From Bacteroidales bacterium (lineage in GTDB: Bacteria; Bacteroidota; Bacteroidia; Bacteroidales; GCA-2748055), in the NCBI GenBank assembly GCA_016936975.1, contig JAFGWU010000061.1, positions 89,519 to 153,518 on the forward strand: a stretch of DNA of 64,000 bases. The letters are read 5' to 3'. Position 1 is the first letter of the stretch, and each line of letters begins with the position of its first letter. Below, piece by piece: positions 19,372-30,200 of this stretch. The position numbers were made by a program, and so were the translations under genes. The notes beneath the pieces are model-generated. The model ran no database searches. It was given only the letters and a program-made list of their open reading frames with translations, and was not told the origin of the DNA.

Positions 19372-20937
19372 TTACGGTTTATTCGTATTATCCGATGTGA
19401 TTTCATAGAACGGGTTTTGCTCCAGGGCGGGGTTCGCCTTCAGTTCGTCCTCATGGATCGGCAGATAGAGTGCTTCCATGACAGACATCTTGGAGGACTG
19501 AACGCTTGCACTCCCGGTAAATTTTTTCATGACGTAGCCCAGCAGGGGGGCCGGTGAATCGGCTCTCCGGGCCAGGCGCATCAGCGCAAACCAGCGTTTG
19601 CCTTCGAACATCAGCTCCCGCTGGTGCTCTCTCAGGAAAAGGTTTTCCAGGTCCATCTTCGAGCTGTAATTTTCCGCCATCAGGGGTGAGTTGGCCTGCT
19701 CGGGATTCGACCGGAGGTAGGTGGTGTTGATCATGCGCATCGTCTCTTCGGGATCGGTCTCGAGCTGGATCAGCGCTTCGGCCTTCATGAGGATCACATC
19801 CGAGAGGCGGTAAACGATCCAGTTGGGGGTGGTGCTCCGGTAAATATAGGTGCTCACGCCGGTGGTGACATTTTCCTGGCGCAGGGCCCCGGCATATTTA
19901 AATATAAAATACCGGTCGCCGCCCGACTCCTGCCGGAGGAAATCCTTTTCCCGAAGGTCCTCCTCGCTCTCCGTTCCGGCGGCGGTGCGGTAATTAAACG
20001 GACTGGCCTCTCCCGTGACAAAAACGCCGGGGAAGCTCCACTGTCCGGCTTCACTGCCGTAAAGGCCGTAGAAATCCCTGAGGACCCAGTTGAACATGTT
20101 ATCTTCATCAAACTGCAGTTCAAAAATACTCTCCGTGGAGTTGCCCTCATAAAAGACCTGCTCCAGCACATCCTCCCCGTTCACCAGTTCCAGATCCTGT
20201 TCGGCATCGTTCAGGACCTGGTTGCACATCTCCACGCATTTTCCATAATCCTCCTGCCAGAGATGGATATCTGCCAGCAGTGCCCTTATGGCATTGCGGG
20301 TTATCCGGCCCTTGTTATACTGGTTGATCTCGAAACGGTCGCGTGCGTAATAGAGTGCGGTTGTCAGGTCGGTCACAAGATGATCCAGAATGACCTCCTC
20401 GGATGATTTGGGAATACGGTAATCCTGTGCATCATCGATGCTCGGATTATCGACCCAGGGCACTTCCCCGAATGTCCTGACCAGGTAAAAATAGGCCAGG
20501 GCCCTGATGGTCAGGATCTCTGCTTCCAGGGCATGAAGTTTCGACTCGGTGAAATTCGGATCGATAGCCACCACTTCGGGGGCATAGTGCAGAAAGTTGT
20601 TGCAATAGTTAATGACGGTATAAAATGCGCCCCAGTGGCAGTAGCTGTTCTCCGGGGAGATATCCACGTTAAGCATCTTATACATGTCAATGGGCATATT
20701 GTTTCCAAAGGTCACGTTATCGGAGCGCAGTTCTCCCCAGACCAGCATGCGGCTCATGCTGTTCCATTCGGTAAGGGAGCGGTAGCAGGCGGCCACGACC
20801 TGGTTAACCTGGCTTTCATTTTTCCAGAAATCTTCCAGGACCACCTCACTTTCAGGCCTGATATCCAGCCACTCGGTACAACCCGGGGCTGTCAGCAAGA
20901 TTCCTGTTACGGCAAGTATTGAAATAATTTTTCTCAT
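19372..20937 (-). CDS. SusD/RagB family nutrient-binding lipoprotein
   Basis: Lipobox APGC; WLDIRPESEVVLEDFWKNESQVNQVVAACYRSL; LSDVILMKAEALIQLE; REHQRELMFEGKRWFALMRLARR. Confidence 0.93.
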   Translation of the reverse strand: MRKIISILAVTGILLTAPGCTEWLDIRPESEVVLEDFWKNESQVNQVVAACYRSLTEWNSMSRMLVWGELRSDNVTFGNNMPIDMYKMLNVDISPENSYCHWGAFYTVINYCNNFLHYAPEVVAIDPNFTESKLHALEAEILTIRALAYFYLVRTFGEVPWVDNPSIDDAQDYRIPKSSEEVILDHLVTDLTTALYYARDRFEINQYNKGRITRNAIRALLADIHLWQEDYGKCVEMCNQVLNDAEQDLELVNGEDVLEQVFYEGNSTESIFELQFDEDNMFNWVLRDFYGLYGSEAGQWSFPGVFVTGEASPFNYRTAAGTESEEDLREKDFLRQESGGDRYFIFKYAGALRQENVTTGVSTYIYRSTTPNWIVYRLSDVILMKAEALIQLETDPEETMRMINTTYLRSNPEQANSPLMAENYSSKMDLENLFLREHQRELMFEGKRWFALMRLARRADSPAPLLGYVMKKFTGSASVQSSKMSVMEALYLPIHEDELKANPALEQNPFYEITSDNTNKP

Positions 20938-20950
20938 CTGTTCGCTTATT

Positions 20951-23900
20951 TTAAAAAGAAACGGATATCCCCAATGTGCAATCCTTGGAGCGGGGGGTAC
21001 TGGAATTATCCGTGCTCACCCCCAGGGAACCATAACCCACTTCGGGATCCACCCCGGAGTACCTGGTCAGCACAAACAGGTTGTTAATAGTCAGATAGAA
21101 GCTCAGCTGTTCCAGGTTCCATTTATTCAGTTTAGAACGGGGTACGGAATAGTTAAAGGTGAGGTATTTCAGGCGCACAAACGAACCGTCTTCCACGTAC
21201 CGGTCGCTGCCCAGCCAGTTATACCCGTAGTTGTAAAGGGCACGGGGCATGTCGGTCACATCCCCGTCCTTGCGCCAGCGCCAGTTCACCCTAACACTCT
21301 GGTTATTCAGCGTATACATATTTTCAGCGTACATACGGGCCGTATTCACGATCATGTTCCCGTACCGGAAATTAAAGAAGATGGTACAGCCGAAGTTCTT
21401 ATAGCGTATGGTGGAACCGAATCCCCCGTTCACCTTGGGGTTTGAGTTCCCCAGGTATACGATGTCCAGTTCGTCGATCGTCCCGTCGTGATTGATGTCT
21501 TCGTAGATGGCATCTCCTCCTTTGAACTGGTATTCATTGCTCTTCCCGTAGGCAAAATACATGGGCAGGGGATTTCCGTCCTCATCCGTGAAGACGTTTC
21601 CGTTTTCATCCCGGGCAACCGGGGCGTTCTCCTGCACGCCGGGGATATATTCATTATACTGGTAGACGCCCAGGTACTTGAATCCGTAGATCGATCCGAA
21701 GGAGTTTCCTTCCTGGATCCGGGAGAGGAAGGAACCATTCGCATAATTGAAGTCGGCGTTGTAGTTGGCCAGCACATCGTCCCTCAGTTCCACGATCGTG
21801 TTCACGTAGTTGGAGAGGTTAAAGTTGAAATCCATCCGGAAGTCATTGGTCCGGACGGCGTTATTGGTGAAAAAGTTCATTTCCCATCCGTCATTGTCCA
21901 TGATACCGACATTCTGCACGGGGACGTTGGAATATCCCGAGGTGCTGGGCACCCTCAGGTTCGAAAACAGAAGGTCCTCTGTAAGCTTGTTGTAGAAGTT
22001 GATATCGAAGACGTATCGGTTATCCAGGAATCCCACGTCCAGACCGACATTTAACGAGGTGGTGGTCTCCCATTTCAGGTCCGAGAGCCGGAGAGTCGTC
22101 GGGCGGGTGGCCACCATATCGATATAGATCCCGTAAGGCGAGTAACGGCTGAAGTGCAGGTACTCTTCCCAAGGTTCGTTTCCGCTGATCCCCCAGCTCG
22201 GCCGGACAGCCAGCATGCTCAGCCAGCTGCGCGAAAACTGCATGAAGGGTTCATCGGAAATGATCCATTTGGCTGAAATTCCCGGGAAGTTGCCAAACTT
22301 GTGGTCGTTTCCGAATTTGGTGCTTCCATCCCTGCGGAAGGTGAAACCAAAAATGTAGCGGTTTTTGAAAGTGTAATGGCCCCTGGCGAGCAGGGCATTG
22401 GAGCGGTAGGCATAACGGCTGGATGACATACCGTTCAGGTACCCGTCTGTGGAGGCTTCGATGATCTCCCCGGAGGGAAGGTTGGAGGTCCAGATACCCT
22501 GACTGGAATTATTCCCGGTACGGACCTGGACCGATCCGTAGAGCAGTACACTGTGGTTCGGGTTGTTAAATTTGGGCTGCCAGGTAATGTTATTGTCGAC
22601 CATTACGGTCATGCTTTCCGAATCCTGGCTCTCGGCGCGATTCACCTGACCGTCGTTCCACGGGAAATTCGAAACCTCGCGGGGCAGGAAACGGGTGGTC
22701 TTGTCGTTGTTCACGTCGAAGGTCACGTACATATTGTATCTCAGGGTATGCACCTCGGGGTCGAGCAGATCATACTGCAGGCGGAAGGTTGGCAGGATCC
22801 GGTAGTTCTTCAGATTGTTTTTTGCGAGGTACGCCAGGGCCACCGGGTTCTTCAGATCGCGCTGGTCGCTGTGGAGGTTGGTGGACCGGGAGATATTGTA
22901 ATATACATCGGTGTCGTCCCCCTCCAGGTCCTGCTGGTAAACACTCACGTTCGGCATCTTGCGGTAGGCGATCCCCAGGAGGTTTTCATAATTCCGGTCG
23001 TTATCGGTATAGGTAAATGAGAGCTCGGATATGAATTTAATCCGTTCCGATACCGAGTAATCCAGGTAAGCGCGTGAGGAGATCCTGTTCAGCTCCTGGC
23101 CGATGACCGTTCCGGTCTGGTTCAGGAAACCGCCCGACACGCGGAATCTAGCCCGTTCGCCGCCTCCCGAGATGGTAAGGTAGTTATCGTGCTTGAATCC
23201 CGGCTGGGTAACCTCGGCAATCCAGTCGGTGTTGTTGTTAAAGTTCTCAAACTCCGAAAAAGTGGGGTCGTACAGAAATTCGCGCACATCGGCGGCATTC
23301 TCATCCTGCTGTGGATTGAAGTAGGCCTGCTTGACCAGCATCGTATAGTCGTCGCCGTCGAGCATCTCCCATCCCCTGGGCTGAATGGCCCCGGTCAGGC
23401 GGTAGGAGTACTGCACGCGGGTGGGCCCGGGCAGTCCTTTTTTGGTTTTAATGACCAGGACGCCGTTGGCGCCTTTTGATCCCCACACTGCGGTGGAGGA
23501 GGCATCCTTCAGGACGGTGATCTCTTCAATATCATCGGGGTTTATGCTCAGCATGTTGGCATACTGTTCCTGGTTGGCGGTGGCAAAATCAAAGGAGGGA
23601 TCGATCTCCACCTCGTAGGGGATGCCGTTGACCACGATCAGCGGTTCGCTGTTGGCATTGATGGAGGTTGCGCCCCTGATCCTCATGGAAGTCCCGGCGC
23701 CCGGGTCCCCCGAATTGGCCACGATATCCAGACCGGCGATTCTTCCCTGCAGGGCATCGTCTATAGAGGTCACCTGTATCCCTTCGAAGGCTTTGGTGTC
23801 GATGGTCTGAACCGCGGTGGAGACTTCCCGCTGGGGTATGGAGAAGGTCCCGTCACTGTGCTTTTTCTCAGCCACGATGACCACCTCGGAGATCTCCAGC

Positions 23901-24226
23901 CGTTCCTCCTCCAGGGAGGCATTGATGGTCCTGGCGGATCCGATATCCTTCGTCTGCGGGACAAATCCCACGTACCTGAAGACCAGTTTGTTCTCAGGGT
24001 CCTTTATTCTGAGGACATAATGGCCGTTGACGTCGGTGATCGTGGCGCTGATGATCCTTTTATTCCTGTCTTCCTCCACGACGGTTGCGCTGATGAGACC
24101 CTCCCCGTCCGTTGCAGAGGTCACCGTGCCCTGCACCACCATTTTGGACCCCTGGGACTGGCCCGATACGAGGGAGGTTGTCAACAGGTAAAGGAGGAAG
24201 ATTGTTCCTGCAAATGTGCGTTTCAT
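20951..24226 (-). CDS. SusC/RagA family TonB-linked outer-membrane protein
   Basis: MKRTFAGTIFLLYLLTTSLVSGQ signal peptide (start trimmed from the track's 24367); MRIRGATSINANSEPLIVVNGIPYE...IEEITVLKDASSTAVWGSKGANGVLVIKTKKG. Confidence 0.95.
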   Translation of the reverse strand: MKRTFAGTIFLLYLLTTSLVSGQSQGSKMVVQGTVTSATDGEGLISATVVEEDRNKRIISATITDVNGHYVLRIKDPENKLVFRYVGFVPQTKDIGSARTINASLEEERLEISEVVIVAEKKHSDGTFSIPQREVSTAVQTIDTKAFEGIQVTSIDDALQGRIAGLDIVANSGDPGAGTSMRIRGATSINANSEPLIVVNGIPYEVEIDPSFDFATANQEQYANMLSINPDDIEEITVLKDASSTAVWGSKGANGVLVIKTKKGLPGPTRVQYSYRLTGAIQPRGWEMLDGDDYTMLVKQAYFNPQQDENAADVREFLYDPTFSEFENFNNNTDWIAEVTQPGFKHDNYLTISGGGERARFRVSGGFLNQTGTVIGQELNRISSRAYLDYSVSERIKFISELSFTYTDNDRNYENLLGIAYRKMPNVSVYQQDLEGDDTDVYYNISRSTNLHSDQRDLKNPVALAYLAKNNLKNYRILPTFRLQYDLLDPEVHTLRYNMYVTFDVNNDKTTRFLPREVSNFPWNDGQVNRAESQDSESMTVMVDNNITWQPKFNNPNHSVLLYGSVQVRTGNNSSQGIWTSNLPSGEIIEASTDGYLNGMSSSRYAYRSNALLARGHYTFKNRYIFGFTFRRDGSTKFGNDHKFGNFPGISAKWIISDEPFMQFSRSWLSMLAVRPSWGISGNEPWEEYLHFSRYSPYGIYIDMVATRPTTLRLSDLKWETTTSLNVGLDVGFLDNRYVFDINFYNKLTEDLLFSNLRVPSTSGYSNVPVQNVGIMDNDGWEMNFFTNNAVRTNDFRMDFNFNLSNYVNTIVELRDDVLANYNADFNYANGSFLSRIQEGNSFGSIYGFKYLGVYQYNEYIPGVQENAPVARDENGNVFTDEDGNPLPMYFAYGKSNEYQFKGGDAIYEDINHDGTIDELDIVYLGNSNPKVNGGFGSTIRYKNFGCTIFFNFRYGNMIVNTARMYAENMYTLNNQSVRVNWRWRKDGDVTDMPRALYNYGYNWLGSDRYVEDGSFVRLKYLTFNYSVPRSKLNKWNLEQLSFYLTINNLFVLTRYSGVDPEVGYGSLGVSTDNSSTPRSKDCTLGISVSF

Positions 24227-24239
24227 ATTTCTGGTTATT

Positions 24240-26774
24240 TTATTCAAACCGCAATACGTTATCAATTTGATGAATGACGGCCGTTGAGGAGGTAAAGATG
24301 GCCGATGTGGCAAACTCCTTGCCCGCACCGGTGCCATCGACCTCCTTATAAGCCAGGGGATTATCATTGAAGATATAGTCGCGTGTCATGATATTGTATA
24401 AGCCGTTCCCTGTGACCACGCTGGCGGTCCCGTAGTTCTCGGTCGACAGGGTGAGGCTGTTGCCGTCGCCTGTGATTCCCAGCCGGTAGTATTTATCCTT
24501 ATAGGTCCCGAACTGCGTTTCCAGCTCATTGGTTTTGATGGTGGCGGTCTGATAGATCCGGTTGACCGGCTCGCCGCTGATGTATACCGAGTTATCCTGA
24601 AAATGGTACCTCAGGAAACGCTCCAGCTTTTTCATTGCCGCGGTTTTCAGGGTCGGGTCGGAAATCGTATCGATCGTGGCCCAGTCGCTGATCAGTCCGT
24701 CATCGATGGCCTGCTGAATGGCTTCATTGGTCGGGACATAGACGGTATAGTTAAACGTGTTGAAAAACTTGATGTTGAAATCGATGCCGTAGTAGTTGGT
24801 CTTCTTGACGAACACCTCCATGGAGGTCCCGGTAAAGTCACTCAGCAGTGAGAAGAACTTACTGAATTCAGGCGTTTCGCTCAGGGTTTTGTAAACGGAA
24901 TGCAACGGGGCCTGAATGGGTTTGTCGATGAAATAGGTGATCCCGTTCTGCTGTTCAAAGACCCCCTCGGGAATCACATTTACCCGGACGCCGCTCCGGA
25001 TGTCGTAACCGCCCTGCACCTTCAGATCATTGCCGTTCCCCTCCACCCTCAGCGAATTGCCGTTTTTGGTGAAATAATAGAGCGAACCCGACTCCACATC
25101 CCCGATGACCACATGGGTATCCAGCAGGTCGAGCAGGCGGTTTGCCAGGAAATCGGCGTTGGTGATCACGTTCACCGAATCCCCGGTTTCGCCGGTCAGC
25201 GGGTCATAACGGTACACGGTGGCATTGACCGTTCCGGTTTCGTCGTTATACCAGTATTTCATGACCCCCTGCACATCCTTGGCGTAGGCCACCGGGTCGA
25301 TATAATCCCTGAAAAATTCATCGGTCGGGACAAAAAAGCTGTACCGGCTGACCAGGGAGTTCAGATAGAGCCGGAAATCATTCCTGCGGATGGCCCAGTT
25401 GAAGACCCTTGTTTTTTCACTGAAAAGCACCGGTCCGTAAACCGATACGTAATCATCGGGCGGATACACCTTTTCCGTCATGTATACCACTCCGTTAACC
25501 CCCACATAGGAAGCCGTGACATCGGAGGTGCTGATGGGGATCGGGGAGTTCTCGCTGTCGTTCATTTTGCTGAAACGGCTGGGAACCGTTTCAATGAACG
25601 ATTCCCTGAGGTGCCTTTTCAGCAGGAGCATCACAATGTCGTCGGGGATATTTTCCCAGCTGCCGTAACGGTCTTTCAGAACCAGGCCGCTGCCGGCTTC
25701 AAAGTAGTCCGTCATGGCCTCATCGGTGGGACACAGGATGGCGGCCATGTCTGACTGCAGGGCATTTCCGGCCCGCACATAACTGTTTCTTCCCGGGTTG
25801 AAAGGCAGCAGCAGTTCGGTGTTGATCACCCTTCCGTTCGGATAACGGTCGGCCCCGTCATAGGAGGCGAAGAACTGTTTTTCGAAGATCGAATCTATGG
25901 GCCGGTCGGGATGGATCTGGTTGTATGCATTGGTCTGTGCGGAGTTATAATAGGGTGCGCAGAAACGCTCCAGCAACCCTGAAAAAATGCGGGTGTCGGG
26001 ATTCTTATGAATATGCTGGGCGATGTTGACCGGGGGGATCAGTACCTCCTCAAGGACATGGATGTAGCCGTTCTTGCAGGTGATATCCCTTTCGGCCACC
26101 CTGATGTTGAATACGTGCGCGTCATTCTCAATACGGTCCACCCCGGTTATCAGGCTGAAGTCGCTGTTGGTGATGCCGGCATTCTCCAGTGAACTCTGCA
26201 GGAAATGTACGATCGGCCATGAGGTGGCATCTTTTAAAAGGTAGATTCCCCCGTTGCGATAGGGTTCCCATAAAGATCCCGCAGGAAGCATCTCCCCCGA
26301 TTCAAAGGGGATGGTGTCGAGTACCGAAATCGCGGTGGTGCGCCGCAGGGCTGCTCCAAGCTGCAGGCCGCCGTCAAAATAATTGGAGAGGGTTTCGATC
26401 AGATAGGCATTGTTGATCATTGCGAAGTTGATGATCAGTTTCTTCTGGGCCATCGACAGGTTGTCATAGCTGGTCACCCCCCAGTGATTATCCTGGAAAA
26501 AACGTTCAAAGGCCGCATCATCAGCCACAAAAAGCGTCTTGCTGCCCGTTTGCGATAAAATCTCGGTATAGCCGACATCATCGATCAAACGGGAGAAGTA
26601 GCTGTAGGTTCCCTCGGTTTTCAGATAATCGTAAATACTGGCACCGAGCCATTCCGGCTCAATGTCATAATGGGCGTATTCGTCATTGCAGGAAACGAGC
26701 CATACACTCCCGGCCAGCAGGATCCCTGCAACCGGAATAAGCTGAAACCACTGTTTCCAAAATCCTTTTTCCAT
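24240..26774 (-). CDS. Large multi-FAS1 (fasciclin) lipoprotein
   Basis: Lipobox LVSC; about four FAS1-like segments (KTLFVADDAAFERFF; SFFVPTDEFFRDYI; YTVYVPTNEAIQQAI; C-term STAVIHQIDNVLRF). Confidence 0.85.
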   Translation of the reverse strand: MEKGFWKQWFQLIPVAGILLAGSVWLVSCNDEYAHYDIEPEWLGASIYDYLKTEGTYSYFSRLIDDVGYTEILSQTGSKTLFVADDAAFERFFQDNHWGVTSYDNLSMAQKKLIINFAMINNAYLIETLSNYFDGGLQLGAALRRTTAISVLDTIPFESGEMLPAGSLWEPYRNGGIYLLKDATSWPIVHFLQSSLENAGITNSDFSLITGVDRIENDAHVFNIRVAERDITCKNGYIHVLEEVLIPPVNIAQHIHKNPDTRIFSGLLERFCAPYYNSAQTNAYNQIHPDRPIDSIFEKQFFASYDGADRYPNGRVINTELLLPFNPGRNSYVRAGNALQSDMAAILCPTDEAMTDYFEAGSGLVLKDRYGSWENIPDDIVMLLLKRHLRESFIETVPSRFSKMNDSENSPIPISTSDVTASYVGVNGVVYMTEKVYPPDDYVSVYGPVLFSEKTRVFNWAIRRNDFRLYLNSLVSRYSFFVPTDEFFRDYIDPVAYAKDVQGVMKYWYNDETGTVNATVYRYDPLTGETGDSVNVITNADFLANRLLDLLDTHVVIGDVESGSLYYFTKNGNSLRVEGNGNDLKVQGGYDIRSGVRVNVIPEGVFEQQNGITYFIDKPIQAPLHSVYKTLSETPEFSKFFSLLSDFTGTSMEVFVKKTNYYGIDFNIKFFNTFNYTVYVPTNEAIQQAIDDGLISDWATIDTISDPTLKTAAMKKLERFLRYHFQDNSVYISGEPVNRIYQTATIKTNELETQFGTYKDKYYRLGITGDGNSLTLSTENYGTASVVTGNGLYNIMTRDYIFNDNPLAYKEVDGTGAGKEFATSAIFTSSTAVIHQIDNVLRFE

Positions 26775-27026
26775 GTTTTCTAATGAATTAAGATGGGAAT
26801 TAAACTGTAAAAACATCGGGTATCCGGAACGCGTTTTAAAAATACGGTTTAATATGAAAAATCAGAATTCTATATTAATTAAAATATATGGAATATTGTA
26901 GTTTTTTAATTACTTAATTTCATCAGCAGCAGGCTACCGGTGTATATTATACCTGTATTGTTGCGTCTTTGAGATTATCGTAAATCATTACAGTTAAGTT
27001 CTGAACAATTTGCCGGAGGCGTATTG

Positions 27027-27094
27027 ATACCCCCTCTCCAGTCTCCCCATGGTCAGGGGGAGATGTCTGAGCAACGCGAAGACAGAGGGGGTAT
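27027..27094. repeat. 68-bp nested palindromic element (small MITE/REP-like) in divergent promoter region
   Basis: Terminal inverted repeats ATACCCCCTCT ... AGAGGGGGTAT (11/11) with internal TCTCCCC...GGGGAGA and GTCT...AGAC arms. Confidence 0.6.
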
Positions 27095-27193
27095 ATTTAC
27101 TTCTTTATATGAGTTTTTAAGCAGAGGATGAATGTGTTTTTAAATAGAATTGTAAATTTACATGCACAGTGCGATTATAATCGTTCAATTCAT

Positions 27194-27201
27194 TAGATTT
27201 G
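27194..27201 (+). promoter_or_regulatory. Candidate Bacteroidetes -7 promoter element (TAnnTTTG)
   Basis: TAGATTTG about 50 nt upstream of the 27252 ATG; no clear -33 TTG seen. Confidence 0.3.
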
Positions 27202-27251
27202 TGAAAGAACATGAACCAGTCTTATCATTATTAACCTAAACTTTAGCGCAT

Positions 27252-30200
27252 ATGAAAAGAAAGTATCTACTCGGATTATGGACCATCGCGGCCCTTGCGG
27301 GCTTTCTGTGGTCGTCGGCAGTGTTCGGACAGGCGACCCTGAAACACTCCTACACCTTTGAAGACGGTACGGCCAATGATGTGGTCGGCACCGCTCATGG
27401 AACCATCATTGGAGGCACCATATCAGATGGCGTTTACACCGCCGGTACCAACGGTGATATTATTGAATTGCCCGGACCTGATATAGCGATCAATACCTAC
27501 TCTGCCTTAACGATAGAAGCCTATGTTGTCGGCAGTGAAAATGCCGCCACCAATTCGATGCTCTTCTATATGGGGGGATCGGTTAATAATCTTGGGGCCT
27601 ATGGATTTTTCCTGACCCCATGGCACTGGCGGAATGGTACCCAGGCGGGTATTAGTACGGTAAACGAGAGCCAACCCTGGAATGGTGAAAGTTATGTGCT
27701 GGCAACGGAAAACACTTTAAGAACGGCCGGCATGCATCATGCTGTTGTCATTATCAATTCTACGGATATTATCATGTACCTGGATGCACAGCTGATTGGC
27801 ACAACTTCTCTGGCCGAACAGGGGAACAGCATCTCAGCCTTATCAAATGATTTTGCCTGGATTGGCCGCGGAGGATATACCAGTGATCCAACGTGGATTG
27901 GCTCGCTTGACAAGTTCGATATTTATGAGGGGGAGCTCGACCGGGGCATCATTGTGCAGCACGCCAGTGATTTCCTGGGTATTCCCATGGGGGATGCAAC
28001 CCTTTCCTCCATCACCACCAGCAAAGGGGAAGTTGAACCTGAATTTGATCCCGAAACGCTGGAATATGAACTCTGGGTTCCCTACGGAATAACCACCGTC
28101 GATATCGATGTCGAACCCACTGTGTCAGGGGTAATCATTGAAATGTACGACGGACTGGGGAACGTCATTCCTGAAGATGGCGTGGTAAGCTGGAACATCG
28201 AGGACGAAGGAATCGATGTGGAGATTCTCGTAACCGCCCTGGACGGGGCCACCCAGATCTCATATTTCCTCTCCATCTTCAACGAACCGTCGAATGAGGT
28301 TGCCAACCTGTCTGACATTCAGTTTTCAGCCGGTTCCCTGACCACGGATTTTGATCCCGATACCCTTCATTACGTTGCCATTGTTCCCTACGGGAGCACC
28401 TCGGTTGACGTGACGGGTGTCCCGGTCTGGGAAGGAGCCACCGTAACCGGAGACGGCACCATTACACTCACCGAAGGAACGGGGAGCGCCACCATTGTCG
28501 TAACCTCCGAGAATGGTGCGAATACGAAAACCTATACGGTCGATATTTTTGTTACCAGGTTCACGACAGGAAAAGATTTCTACATCCTGAATGAAGCCTC
28601 CAGCGCAAGCTTTGATCCCGGCCTGGTTGTCGGAGAGGAGGCGGATACTTATATCTACCTCACTTTCCCTGAAAAGGATAATCCTTCACAATTGTTCCAG
28701 TTTGAGGAGAGTGGTGTAGAAGGACAATATTTTCTGAAGAACAAGCTGAATCATTACCTGGCACTCGTGCCGGCGCCGGTTCCCGGAAGTGAGGACCAGG
28801 ACTGGAACCTGGAAATGGTGGAAACCCTCAGAAATAACCTTGACAGCTGCCGGTTTGTTCTGAATGAATTCGAACCCGGGAGATTCAGGGTTCAGGCTGT
28901 TGCCAGGTTTCCCCTGAATCATTATGATATGGGGCCCAATTCAATCAGTGTCGGCCAGCGGCTCTTTTCCGATAAATGGCCGGACAATGCCCTGGCGACC
29001 TGGAGCCTCGAGTTTCCGGAAGATGTGATACCTCCTTATGATACTTACCTGGATACGCTGTACCTGGATGTCGCAGGTTTAAGTCCGGATTTTGCATTCT
29101 ACACAACAAATTATACTGTGACACTTCCGGTTGGCACCACCAGCATGACCGTTACTGCCATACCCAATGACCCGACTTCCACTGTAACCGGTACGGGGGT
29201 CATCGATGTATCAGACGGCCAGGGTATGGTAACCATTACCGTTACAGCCTCCGAACCGGGCTATACCCGCGATTATTTCATCCGCTACCAGGTTGACTCA
29301 CCGCTTACCCTGAAGCATTCCTACACCTTTGCCGACGGGACCGCACAGGACCAGGAGGGGGATGTGGACGGCGTGGTACACGGAGGAACCATCACCGAGG
29401 GGATATTCACATCCGCCATCGAAGGTGACTACATCAGCTTCTCCGGAGAAGAGCTGGCACTGAATACCTACCCCTCAATCACCCTGGAGGCTTATGTGAC
29501 CACCGGTGCCAATGCCGGCTGGACCATGCTGGCATACTTTGGCGGCCAGAGCGGAAGCCACAGCTACTGGATGTCCATAGCACGGAACGATGATGTGAGC
29601 CGGACGGCCCTGGATATTAACGGAGGAGATGAGGATGGGGTGAATGGCCTTGAACCCGGACCCGGCGAATCGCACCACTACGTGAGCGTCCTCACCAATG
29701 ATACCATTTATTGGTATGTCGACGGTGTTCTGACCGGTAAGATGGGATTGCGCCCGACCCATGTGATCAGCGAAATCAGCCCGGCGGGAGCCTGGCTGGG
29801 CTTCGGCGGATGGAACGACCCGACCTGGATCGGATCCGTCCTGGAGTTTAATATATACGCCGGACAGATGGATGCCCAGACCGTTGCCCTCCGCTCAGTT
29901 AATTTCCCGCTGGAAGATGCCACCTCGGATGCCACCCTCTCCGACCTGATGGTCGACGGTGTGACGGTGGACGATTTTGTATCGTATAACCTGAGCTACG
30001 ATGTGGACATCTCCGGAGGAACAACCGTGGTGCCTGCTGTAACCGCAACGGCTACCAATGCCAATGCAACCGTGGTGGTTACACCTGCTGCTGAGCTGCC
30101 CGGGACCACCACTGTGGTTGTGACAGCCCAGGACGGGGAAACAACCGTCACCTATTCGGTTAATTTCATCCCCGGGGTATCCGATATTGCCACACTTGCG

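Noticed and set aside
22553-23020. 155-aa plus-strand ORF
   Set aside because: Antisense to SusC; biased composition only.
24900-25754. 284-aa plus-strand ORF
   Set aside because: Antisense to the multi-FAS1 CDS; no signal or motif.
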